Below the pieces are notes generated by a model. It had not been told where the DNA came from and did no database searches. It was given only the letters and a program-made list of their open reading frames with translations. Both the position numbers and the translations under genes were made by a program. From Maridesulfovibrio sp050916235 (GTDB lineage Bacteria > Desulfobacterota > Desulfovibrionia > Desulfovibrionales > Desulfovibrionaceae), in assembly GCF_050916235.1 (NCBI RefSeq), contig NZ_CP104854.1, positions 3,100,001-3,164,000 of the forward strand: a stretch of 64,000 bases of DNA, given 5' to 3'. This document shows positions 53,006-60,830 of the stretch, piece by piece (the first letter of the stretch is position 1; every line of letters starts with the position of its first letter).

Positions 53006-54619
53006 CTATCCAATTATTTGTTTCATCGCCGCAAGGAACATGCGGTTGGTTGAATTGTTGCCTACTGAAACCTTGAGCATGTCCGGAAGGCCGTAAACAT
53101 CAAGGGATTCCAGCCTGAAGCCGTACTCAAACAGTTTTTCGATCAGTTCTTTCGCCGGAATGGGGCCGTTGAACATTATGAAGTTGCTCTGACTTGGGAA
53201 CACAGTGCATCCCAGATCCTCCAGCCCTTTTTGAACCCTTTCGCGTCCCCTGATGACAAGGTCTATGGTGGAATAGTAGAACTCGCTGTGATTGATCGCA
53301 GCAAGTCCTGCGGCAAGGTTGAGCGGGCTGACCGGGACCGGAAGTCTCGATTCCTCAAGCACGTTGGCCCTTTCCCTGCTCATCAGAGCATAACCGAGTC
53401 CCACTCCCTTGAGCCCGAAGGACCATGAGAAGCTGCGCAAGATTACAAGGTTTGGGATTTTCTCAAGGAAATCCGTCATGGAGTAATCATCTTCCGGCCA
53501 GGCAAATTCAACGTACTTTTCATCTACTATGAGCAGTGTGCGTCTCGGGAGCAGGTTGGCCATGGTGGCCAGCTCTTCCGCCGGAACACCGAAGCCGGAC
53601 GGTATATCCGGGTTGGTGATGATCACCGCCGCAGTGTTTTCATTGGCTGTCTTGACAAGCTGGTCCAGCGGAGGGGAGAAGTTGCGTCCCCTTGGAAGGC
53701 GCAGGAGCTCAACCCCGCACAGGGCGGATATTCTGTTGTAATCGATGAGACCGTGGTCATAGCTCAGCACATGATCTATGCCGGGATTTACCTCCAGTCT
53801 CAGGGTGAGGTCCAGCAGTTCCATTGCCGAGTTGGCTATGACGACAGACTCTTCGGCTACGTCATGTCTCTTGGCAAGGCTGAATTTCATTCCGTCTTCA
53901 GTATCATTTTCCAGCGCCGAGCAATTGCTGGCCATATTCATGATGGTATTGGATACGGCCTTTGATACTCCAAGAGGGTTTGTGTTGCTGGAGAGGTCAA
54001 TTTCTTTTCTGATGTTGAACTTCCTGCGGAAAACGGCAACAGGCATGCTGTGCTCAGACTGCCTGCGTTCAGGTTCTTCTTCCTCAGTGAATTCCTCTTC
54101 AGGTTCATCGGTGGCGGCAGGCTCTTCTGGCTCCAATTCCCATGGCTTTTCCTCTTCTTCGGGGGAGGATTGCACGGCCTGTGCTGCGGCATCTGGAACA
54201 GATTTGTCCACTGTCGAAGGCTTTTCGCCAGTTCCCTTGCCTACTTCATCAAGTGCAAGGGTGACGATCCTGACATCATAGTCATTGCTCAGGGTTGCGT
54301 TGCTTACCATTTCATTGAGCTTGTCGAATGAATCAATGACGATGTTGAGCAGGTCGGAGTCCAGTTTGAGTTCATTTTTGTATACGCGGTCGAGAATTTT
54401 TCCGATGGCCCCGGCCACCTCGCTTATCTTGCGCAGTTCCAGCAGGGCAGCACTTTCCTTGAGTGAAACAAGGATTCCGTATACCTGAGCTACTGTTACG
54501 GGTGAAGGGGAACTGCTGTTTTCAAGTTTCATGAGAGCAGTTTCAATCTGGTCAAGTTTGTCCAGAGACTGTTCAACAAAATGTTGCAGGACCGGATCAT
54601 CTTGCATTTCTATGGTCAT
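53006..54619 (-). CDS. Fusion of a degenerate HPt domain and a lysine-less HisC-like aminotransferase
   Basis: The 537-residue protein starts at ATG 54619 (GGGG 7 bases upstream). Residues 5-105 resemble a CheA-type HPt domain, but the phospho-histidine position is Val51 and the following Gly is Glu55 (LVSLKESA). Residues about 120-200 are an acidic Pro/Glu linker. Residues about 205-537 align with histidinol-phosphate aminotransferases (NTNPLG, TNPDIPSG, D366 in IVDEKY), but the PLP lysine in the R-T-L-S-K motif is Trp399 (RSFSWSFG). The frame is uninterrupted. It cannot work as a normal transaminase or phosphotransfer protein, so a binding or regulatory role is likely. Confidence 0.8.
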   Translation of the reverse strand: MTIEMQDDPVLQHFVEQSLDKLDQIETALMKLENSSSPSPVTVAQVYGILVSLKESAALLELRKISEVAGAIGKILDRVYKNELKLDSDLLNIVIDSFDKLNEMVSNATLSNDYDVRIVTLALDEVGKGTGEKPSTVDKSVPDAAAQAVQSSPEEEEKPWELEPEEPAATDEPEEEFTEEEEPERRQSEHSMPVAVFRRKFNIRKEIDLSSNTNPLGVSKAVSNTIMNMASNCSALENDTEDGMKFSLAKRHDVAEESVVIANSAMELLDLTLRLEVNPGIDHVLSYDHGLIDYNRISALCGVELLRLPRGRNFSPPLDQLVKTANENTAAVIITNPDIPSGFGVPAEELATMANLLPRRTLLIVDEKYVEFAWPEDDYSMTDFLEKIPNLVILRSFSWSFGLKGVGLGYALMSRERANVLEESRLPVPVSPLNLAAGLAAINHSEFYYSTIDLVIRGRERVQKGLEDLGCTVFPSQSNFIMFNGPIPAKELIEKLFEYGFRLESLDVYGLPDMLKVSVGNNSTNRMFLAAMKQIIG

Positions 54620-54964
54620 AAGTGTTCCCCTTTTTGTTTGGCTGAGATCTGTATGCCCAGGTTGGTTGCTGTGAAAATGCTTTATATTGAAAATAGTTGC
54701 AATGTACTGGATCACTCGCGGCTGGGTCTTTGGTTTCTTTTGCAATTTTTCCAGCCATAAATCCATTATCTTTTTATATACCGAATTGGAAAAATTCTAA
54801 ACCATCCTCATGCAAATATATAACTGAATCCGGTTGCGCTTTTGGCCTTGGTGGTTAATATTACGGGCAATGACCATCTGTTTGCAGAGACTCTACTGAT
54901 TTTGATGCCAGAAAATCAGGCTGAATGATCCCTATAAATAGATAAAAATTCATGAGGAGTTAAA
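54620..54964. other. Divergent intergenic region
   Basis: No gene is supported. It separates the HPt-aminotransferase fusion from the ferritin-like gene. The right half is AT-rich with TATAAATAG near 54934, a possible promoter for the ferritin-like gene. Confidence 0.4.
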
Positions 54965-55441
54965 ATGGTAACTTTTTTCAATGCAAACGAAGTTGTTGAA
55001 CTTGCAATGCGAATTGAGCAGAAGGGTCAGGCTTTCTACCTGCTTGCTGCGGACGAGGCTACTGATCCGGGTGCCAAGGAATTCTTTGATTTCTTTGCAA
55101 CAGAAGAGTCCAAGCACGAGATGTTTTTCAGGGACATGCGTGACCGTCTCGGCAATATCGAGATTCCTCCGGGAAGCGATTATGAAGAGTACACCCAGTA
55201 CGTAATGGCTCTGGTTGATTCGCACGATGTTTTCAATTTCGACTACACCGCAGCCTTCCAGGATGAGGAATTCACCTTTGAAGATGCAGTGCGGGCAGCC
55301 ATGCGCTTTGAAAAGGATACCATTCTGCTGTTCACCGAACTTAAAAGAATGGTTCCAGAGGCCGAACGTAAAATCGTTGAGGCCTGTATTGATGAAGAGC
55401 GCGGACATCTGAGGATGTTGGCCGAAAAGCTGAAAGATTAG
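54965..55441 (+). CDS. Ferritin-like (rubrerythrin erythrin-domain) protein
   Basis: The 158-residue four-helix bundle has the diiron ligand pattern: E18, E48 with H51 (EESKH), E116 and E145 with H148 (DEERGH). There is no rubredoxin-type cysteine domain, so it is the erythrin-only form. GAGGAG lies about 5 bases before the ATG. Such proteins act in oxidative stress or iron handling in anaerobes. It is a single gene with a strong terminator after it. Confidence 0.9.
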   Translation: MVTFFNANEVVELAMRIEQKGQAFYLLAADEATDPGAKEFFDFFATEESKHEMFFRDMRDRLGNIEIPPGSDYEEYTQYVMALVDSHDVFNFDYTAAFQDEEFTFEDAVRAAMRFEKDTILLFTELKRMVPEAERKIVEACIDEERGHLRMLAEKLKD

Positions 55442-55477
55442 TCGATTGCAGTAGACTGATCCGTAACCAGCACTACC

Positions 55478-55519
55478 AAAGCCCCCTTCTCGCTCCATGG
55501 AGGGGGCTTTTTCGTTTTG
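55478..55519 (+). terminator. Intrinsic terminator after the ferritin-like gene
   Basis: The AAAGCCCCCT/AGGGGGCTTT stem (55478-55487 with 55501-55510) is followed by a T-rich run. Confidence 0.85.
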
Positions 55520-55654
55520 TGCTGTACCCGTCAAAGACGGTATGCCTGTGATTGCCTGATTCTCCGAAATCTATTGCCTCATGCCCTTGTTGAACACAAA
55601 GTAAAATGGTAGCGGATGGTTACGGAATCAACCTGTAATTACGCGGACGGAAAA

Positions 55655-56191
55655 ATGAGTGACAGTGCAGCGGCAATAGAGCAGCAACTGGCGGAATTGC
55701 GCGAATCGGAAAATTTTATCGGCTTTTGTGCCTTTGATCTTTTTCTTGAGGATGATGAATCAAAGAGAAAGGACGGAGTGCTCAAGATTTCACGTCACAA
55801 CCTTACGCCGGAAAAGGGCTTCCTCAAATTTACTTTCATTGTGGATGTCTATGGCGACAAGCTGATCCGCAAACAGGTTCTGGATCTTTTTTCCCGCTTC
55901 CACGACAGTGAGCTTGATTCGGAAACGGACCCTGATTTCATGTACATACGACCAACGGAACCCAGAACTCAGAAAGACCGGGCATGGTTTATCGGAGAGG
56001 TGTTCTTTCACTTCGATACAGCCAAAGGTGCATCGCGGGAAAATGTGGTGAAGTTTTTCCTGCCGTTCTTGACCCTGCGCCTTCCGCTGGAATTCAGCGA
56101 TCTGCAGTGGTGGGACGATGAGCAGATAGAAAGCCCGGTGAAGAAATCCGCCATCGCAGCGATAACGGATTTCATACTCGGGAGATTTTAA
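55655..56191 (+). CDS. Protein of unknown function
   Basis: The 178-residue product begins MSDSAAAIEQQ; the frame opens 13 codons earlier at 55616, and neither start has a good ribosome site. There is no signal peptide or membrane segment. The sequence alternates beta-like strands (FLKFTFIVDVYGD, WFIGEVFFHFDT) with charged segments. The C-terminal part reads LRLPLEFSDLQWWDDEQI. I do not recognise the family. It is convergent with SulP. Confidence 0.65.
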   Translation: MSDSAAAIEQQLAELRESENFIGFCAFDLFLEDDESKRKDGVLKISRHNLTPEKGFLKFTFIVDVYGDKLIRKQVLDLFSRFHDSELDSETDPDFMYIRPTEPRTQKDRAWFIGEVFFHFDTAKGASRENVVKFFLPFLTLRLPLEFSDLQWWDDEQIESPVKKSAIAAITDFILGRF

Positions 56192-56213
56192 TAGGCAGTC
56201 GTTTTCCGTCCTG

Positions 56214-57893
56214 CTATGGGGGCGAAAGCCTTTCCTGTGCAGGATGGGACTGGTCAACCATTTCCAGTGGTGCTGATTCCGGTGAGTCCTCGTCTTCCAG
56301 TAAAAGCATGGCCACCTGCAGGGCGCTTCCGTGGCTTGCGAAACAGTTTTTCCTGCCGATTCGATTCAGGACGCCCATTCTGTCCAACTGGCCGGCAATG
56401 CCGTCATTTACCGCAGCAATGACAGTGATTCCGGCTGACTTGAGCTTGTCGATCATTTCGTTAAGGGCAAACACTGCAGATACATCGACAAATGGTACAC
56501 CCATGCAGTTGATCACAACAATGCGTGTGCCGAGCAGCATTTCCACTTTATCCGCCATTTGCGAGGCCGTGCCGAAGAAAAACGGACCGTCGATGGTGAG
56601 CACGCGTATCCTGAATCCGCTTAATTCCTGAATTTGTCTTTCCATACTCTCCGTCTTACTGCACCGATCCGATTCGGTTATGCGGATCTGGGTCTGCCGG
56701 GCAATCCGGCAGGTTGTCATTATGGCTGCCAGGGTTACTCCGACTGCAACCGCAAGAACGAGATCGACGAAAACCGTCACCGCAAAGACCGTAAGCATCA
56801 CTGCAAAATCACTGCGGGGGACTCTGCGGGCCATGCGCAGCATACGGTAATCCAGAATGTCTATACCGACTTTGACAAGTATACCCGCGAGTACGGCAAG
56901 CGGGATATGGGACGCTGCCGGAGCAACCCAGAGGATGATGGCAAGCAGGGCCACAGAATGGATCACTCCTGAAAGTCTGGTCCGGCCACCGGCTTTCACG
57001 TTTACTACCGTGCGCATGGTCGCCCCTGCCCCGGGCAGAGCACCGAAGAAACCGCAGAGCATGTTTCCTATTCCCTGTCCGATCAGTTCCCGGTTTGAGT
57101 TATGGCGCTCCTTGGTGAGCGAATCGGCAACCAGTGAGGTGAGCAGGGAGTCGATACTGCCGAGTGCGGCAAGCGCCAGAGCTGTTCCGGCAAGGTAGCT
57201 CCAGTTCTTAAGGTCGAATGCCGGAATGGAGAACTCCGGAAGTCCTGATGGAATGGCACCGATGGTCGCAACCGGGAGGTTGAAGAACCATGCTACGGAA
57301 GTGCCAGCGATCAGGGCGATCAACGGCGACGGCAGGATTGCGCTTATCCTTGATGGCACAGCGAATACAATAAGCAGGGTGAGCAGTGCCAGCCCCATGC
57401 TAGGCAGGGACAGGTCGGCGATGGCCGCAGGTATTGCCGCGGCTGCTGTAAGTGGGGAGCCAGCGGCAGCATGGCCAAGTAACGGGTTTATCTGTAACAG
57501 GATGATGATGGCCCCGATTCCGGACATGAACCCTGAAATGACCGGATAAGGAATGTAGCGAACGAACCCGCCCAGCCTGCAATAGCCGAAGCAAAGCTGG
57601 ATCAATCCTCCAAGGATTATGACAGCGGCAATGGAATCTGGATTGCCTGCGAATGTGGTCAGGGCTGCAGCTACAACCACAGTCATCGGTCCGGTAGGTC
57701 CCGATATCTGTGTAGGTGTGCCTCCGAACAGTGCTGCCGCAAAACCCAGCAGCACTGCTCCGAACAGGCCTGCTGCAGCTCCGGCACCGCTTGCAACTCC
57801 GAAGGCAAGAGCCAGCGGAAGTGCTATGATTCCGGCAGTAAGCCCTCCGAAGAGGTCTCCACGCCAGTTTTGCAAAGATGCTTTGAAATACAT
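56214..57893 (-). CDS. SulP-family anion transporter with STAS domain
   Basis: The 559-residue transporter begins RGDLFGGLTAGIIALPLALAFG and continues through about 11-13 membrane segments (GPTGPMTVVVAAAL, GSIDSLLTSLVAD, GALPGAGATMRT). The cytoplasmic STAS domain spans about 415-540 (VLTIDGPFFFGTA, VDVSAVFALNEM). The family carries sulfate, bicarbonate or other anions. In a sulfate reducer sulfate is attractive, but GIPSGLP-type features also fit bicarbonate carriers. It is 106 bp downstream of a response regulator gene. Confidence 0.92.
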   Translation of the reverse strand: MYFKASLQNWRGDLFGGLTAGIIALPLALAFGVASGAGAAAGLFGAVLLGFAAALFGGTPTQISGPTGPMTVVVAAALTTFAGNPDSIAAVIILGGLIQLCFGYCRLGGFVRYIPYPVISGFMSGIGAIIILLQINPLLGHAAAGSPLTAAAAIPAAIADLSLPSMGLALLTLLIVFAVPSRISAILPSPLIALIAGTSVAWFFNLPVATIGAIPSGLPEFSIPAFDLKNWSYLAGTALALAALGSIDSLLTSLVADSLTKERHNSNRELIGQGIGNMLCGFFGALPGAGATMRTVVNVKAGGRTRLSGVIHSVALLAIILWVAPAASHIPLAVLAGILVKVGIDILDYRMLRMARRVPRSDFAVMLTVFAVTVFVDLVLAVAVGVTLAAIMTTCRIARQTQIRITESDRCSKTESMERQIQELSGFRIRVLTIDGPFFFGTASQMADKVEMLLGTRIVVINCMGVPFVDVSAVFALNEMIDKLKSAGITVIAAVNDGIAGQLDRMGVLNRIGRKNCFASHGSALQVAMLLLEDEDSPESAPLEMVDQSHPAQERLSPP

Positions 57894-57999
57894 TTGTTGG
57901 TCCTCTCACGCAACTTGGCTTGCGCCAGTGATTTACGCGCGAGAAATCTCTGTACAGCACGATGCAGTACAGGAATTGGTCCCGTGCGAAGAATTTGGT

Positions 58000-58422
58000 T
58001 TATAATTCGCAGGTCCTTATGCCTGAGTCAGGTTGGCTGGAGGCAGGGCCTGTGCGGAATTTCGTAGCGGATTCCCGTATTTTTTCCTCAAGCTCATCAA
58101 AATTGACGGGTTTGTTCAGAAAGTATCTGGCTCCCCAGCGGAGACATTCAATGGTGCACTGGGGGGTGCCGTAAGCACTGAGCATTATCACTTCTGTTTG
58201 GGAATTGATTTTTTTGATGCTGAAGAGGGTTTCCAGCCCGTTCTTTCCGGGCATTTTCACATCAAGAACTGTCACATCGAAACTGATTCCCGACTTAAGC
58301 ATGGTCAAAGCCTCACTGCCGCTGCCGGCAGTTGAAACATTGTAACCGGCCTTGGTCAGTCTCTTGGACAGGACAGAGGAAAAGTCCTGTTCATCGTCAA
58401 TAAGTAAAACGCTGATGGGCAT
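58000..58422 (-). CDS. Single-domain response regulator
   Basis: The 140-residue receiver has IDDEQDF (acidic pocket), acceptor D54 in VLDVKMPGKNG, an S/T switch at MLSAYG and the KP lysine in NKPVNFDEL. A short tail of 25 residues has no output domain. ATG 58422 is 8 bases after AGGAG. It lies upstream of sulP on the same strand, and the two are probably linked. No kinase is near. Confidence 0.9.
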   Translation of the reverse strand: MPISVLLIDDEQDFSSVLSKRLTKAGYNVSTAGSGSEALTMLKSGISFDVTVLDVKMPGKNGLETLFSIKKINSQTEVIMLSAYGTPQCTIECLRWGARYFLNKPVNFDELEEKIRESATKFRTGPASSQPDSGIRTCEL

Positions 58423-58458
58423 TGCTGCTACTCCTGAACAATCTAGTTGAATGATCAC

Positions 58459-59113
58459 TCCTGGTTGAGCCCTTAGAGAGTCTTCTAAAAACGTGTACGA
58501 TGGGTTTTACGGGGCTCGGATGGTGTGAAGCGTATATCAAACATCATGCCAGCATTGGATCAATAGATTATCGAATGAAGAGCGATGCCTGCTACTTGTG
58601 ATGATATTTGTGGAGTTAAATAAGTATGTTGACTCGGAGGTGGGATGAGTCCCGGATGTTGCCGGGCAGATATGCACTCTTGTTGGAGTGGGGAAGCGGT
58701 GCATATTGCGCCGCTGGTTCAGAAGGTCTCACTTGGTCAATTGATGGCTGGTCAGGATAAGACTGGTGCGCTGTCTCTACTGTCGAGTGGTTCTGTACCA
58801 CAAGACGGTTGGGGAGAAATGTGCCGGTTGTTCCGGGCGGAATGTTTCTCGGACGGCTTTAATAATTATTACGGTTGCCATCCCGGTCATTGAAAATTGA
58901 ATTTCCTGTAATTGTATTCACGGAAATATCTATGACGGATCAGTCCTCCACAGGCTGGTTGGTCTTCTTCCTGCCGATTGATGGAATTAGATCGTCAAAA
59001 GGCGTAACGAACCAAAAACAGTGCCGCAGGATTGGATTGGCAGCACTTTTTTCAGTATCGCAAGCTGTCAAGGGCAGGACAGAGTTGGAATGATTACCGG
59101 TGTTTTGCGGGAA
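58459..59113. other. 650-bp region without a recognised gene
   Basis: A plus-strand 82-codon frame (58645-58893) and a minus-strand 61-codon frame (58616-58801) overlap and resemble no family. Near 58983-59018, AATTAGATCGTCAAAAGGCGTAACG matches the long-head block of repeat copies 4 and 6, so this may be decayed sequence. Confidence 0.45.
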
Positions 59114-60175
59114 TCAGTTGTATGACCGGTAATTGTTTTTGTCTCGGTGAAGCTGATATTTCTGTACTGCGATGTTGTGTTCCTTGAGTGATTTGCTGAA
59201 GTAATGGGAACCGTCACCCTTGGCGACAAAGTACAGGTAGTCGTGCTTTTCGGGATGGATTGCCGCCTTTATGGAATCAAGTCCGGGGGAGCAGATGGGG
59301 CCCGGAGGAAGTCCCCGGTGCTGATATGAGTTGTAGGGATTGGACTTGTCGCCCAGATGCTTTTTGCGCAGGTTGCCGTCGAAAGTCTCGCCCAGACCAT
59401 AGATGATGGTGGGGTCGCATTGCAGCAGGTAGCCTTTTTCAAGGCGATTGGCAAAAACTCCGGCAATGCGCTGTCTTTCACTTACATCCCCGGTTTCCTT
59501 TTCAACCAGTGAGGCAAGAATAATGGTCTTGTGCACTTCCTGCGGGGAAGGCAGGCTGCCGTTCCACGCCTTTTCCGCCGCCTTGCGGAATTCCCTGAGC
59601 ATGGTTTCGACCATGGCTTTGCCGGAATCTGTTTTCGGGCGGGTCAGCAGGTAGGTTTCCGGGAAAAGGTACCCCTCGGCGTTATCGGCCGGGATTTTGT
59701 ATTCAGACAGGAGAGCCGGGTCGGATACTGCGGTTTTGAATTCGGAGTAGCTGGTCAGGCCTGATTTTTGGGCAGCTTCCGCCGTGGCCCACCATGTCAG
59801 GCCCTCGCGCACGGAAAATCTGTACATGATGCCGGATGTGGTGGTGAGAGTTTCCAGAACTTCGGGGGCAGTCATGTTGGACCAGAGACGGAATTCGCCT
59901 GCCCTGATCCTGTTTTCCTTGCCTTCTGCCTGGGCGTATTCCCTGAACCTCTTGGAGTCGGTAATGAGTCCGGCCTTGGCGAGGTTTGCGGAAACCGCCC
60001 ACAGGGGCTGCCCATGATCAACAGTGAAAAGGATTTCGCGGCCTTCAATTTCCGGTGGCAGGTTCAGAAAACTCCAGTTCCTGTACATGAACCAGCCTGC
60101 AACCAGCATGAGTCCCATGCACCCGAAGGCGATGGTCGGCATCACAAAGCGTAAGACTATGCCCGGCTTAGCCAT
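59114..60175 (-). CDS. mltG: Endolytic peptidoglycan transglycosylase MltG
   Basis: The 353-residue protein has one N-terminal TM segment (about 10-30), a LysM-like fold (about 45-130) and the YceG catalytic domain. The catalytic Glu is in SLVEKETGD, and FANRL and YNSYQHRGLPPGPICSPG are hallmark motifs. It cleaves nascent glycan strands and so sets their length. ATG 60175 (MAKPGIV) is used; an in-frame TTG at 60235 with GGGAGG upstream is an alternative. Either start overlaps the end of ruvX. Confidence 0.93.
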   Translation of the reverse strand: MAKPGIVLRFVMPTIAFGCMGLMLVAGWFMYRNWSFLNLPPEIEGREILFTVDHGQPLWAVSANLAKAGLITDSKRFREYAQAEGKENRIRAGEFRLWSNMTAPEVLETLTTTSGIMYRFSVREGLTWWATAEAAQKSGLTSYSEFKTAVSDPALLSEYKIPADNAEGYLFPETYLLTRPKTDSGKAMVETMLREFRKAAEKAWNGSLPSPQEVHKTIILASLVEKETGDVSERQRIAGVFANRLEKGYLLQCDPTIIYGLGETFDGNLRKKHLGDKSNPYNSYQHRGLPPGPICSPGLDSIKAAIHPEKHDYLYFVAKGDGSHYFSKSLKEHNIAVQKYQLHRDKNNYRSYN

Positions 60176-60564
60176 GTTTCCAGAATTACTTTTGCTGCCT
60201 GGCTGTCCAGATTCTGTTTTCTTTTCCTGTCCCAAAGTCCGGCCTCCCTGAGTTCTTCTTCCGCTGCAATCGAGCTGAGTCTTTCATCAACGAGATGGAT
60301 TGGTAAGTCAACCCTTCTTTCCAGTGATGCCGCAAAGTTGCGTACCTGCCGGGTGGTCAGGGTGTCTTCCCCATCCAGAGAAAGGGGAAGGCCTATGACG
60401 ATATCTCCGACCTTCTCGTTTTCTATTATTTCAAGAAGTTCTGTGAACATGGCGTCGCGGGTGGTCCGCTCCATGACCTTGTAAGGAAATGCGAACATCC
60501 TTTTCGGGTCAGTAATGGCCAGCCCTACACGCTTGGTTCCAAAATCAATTCCTAATGCTTTCAT
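60157..60564 (-). CDS. ruvX: Holliday junction resolvase-like protein RuvX (YqgF)
   Basis: The 135-residue protein has the RNase H-like motifs GIDFGTKRVGLA (first Asp), VIGLPLSLDGED and VDERLSS. It acts in rRNA processing and/or junction resolution. ATG 60564 was chosen; its ribosome site GGAGG lies 8 bases upstream, inside the GCCTCCGGCGGC repeat. Its 3' end overlaps mltG, so the pair is one operon. Confidence 0.93.
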   Translation of the reverse strand: MKALGIDFGTKRVGLAITDPKRMFAFPYKVMERTTRDAMFTELLEIIENEKVGDIVIGLPLSLDGEDTLTTRQVRNFAASLERRVDLPIHLVDERLSSIAAEEELREAGLWDRKRKQNLDSQAAKVILETWLSRA

Positions 60565-60571
60565 AGTATGT

Positions 60572-60660
60572 GCCTCCGGCGGCCCTCCGGGGGCCAAAGA
60601 AAATTTTTGCAAAAAGTTTCTCTGGACTCTTCAAAAACTTTTATCAGGGCTTCGCCGCCG
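60572..60660 (+). repeat. GCCTCCGGCGGC modular repeat, copy 9
   Basis: The head GCCTCCGGCGGCC is followed by a GGCCAAAGAAAATTTTTGC/CAAAAAGTTTCTCTGG hairpin and tail ACTTTTATCAGGGCTTCGCCG. Read on the minus strand, its head supplies the ruvX ribosome site. Confidence 0.7.
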
Positions 60661-60751
60661 GGGATGTTGGTTTATCAAGTAATAATAAATTTATCGGGCT
60701 TCAGGTCAGACTGTTGCTGCCCCGTCTTAATGACGCTTTTCCATACAAAGC

Positions 60752-60817
60752 AGCGAAGCCTCGCTATCATTACAAATGCCTCCGGCAGGTTCCCGAAGGT
60801 CTGCCGGAGGCATTTGT
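60752..60817. repeat. GCCTCCGGC repeat, copy 10, forming a hairpin after the FAD/Fe-S gene
   Basis: GCGAAGCCTCGCT (60753) is followed by ACAAATGCCTCCGGCAG paired with CTGCCGGAGGCATTTGT (60772-60788 with 60801-60817). The stem of 17 bp lies 14 bp after the dehydrogenase stop codon and likely terminates it. Confidence 0.75.
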
Positions 60818-60830
60818 ATGCTTTATATGC

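Noticed and set aside
58616..58893. Small overlapping frames on both strands in the 58.5-59.1 kb gap
   Set aside because: They overlap each other, lack ribosome sites and match no family; reported only as an unexplained gap.
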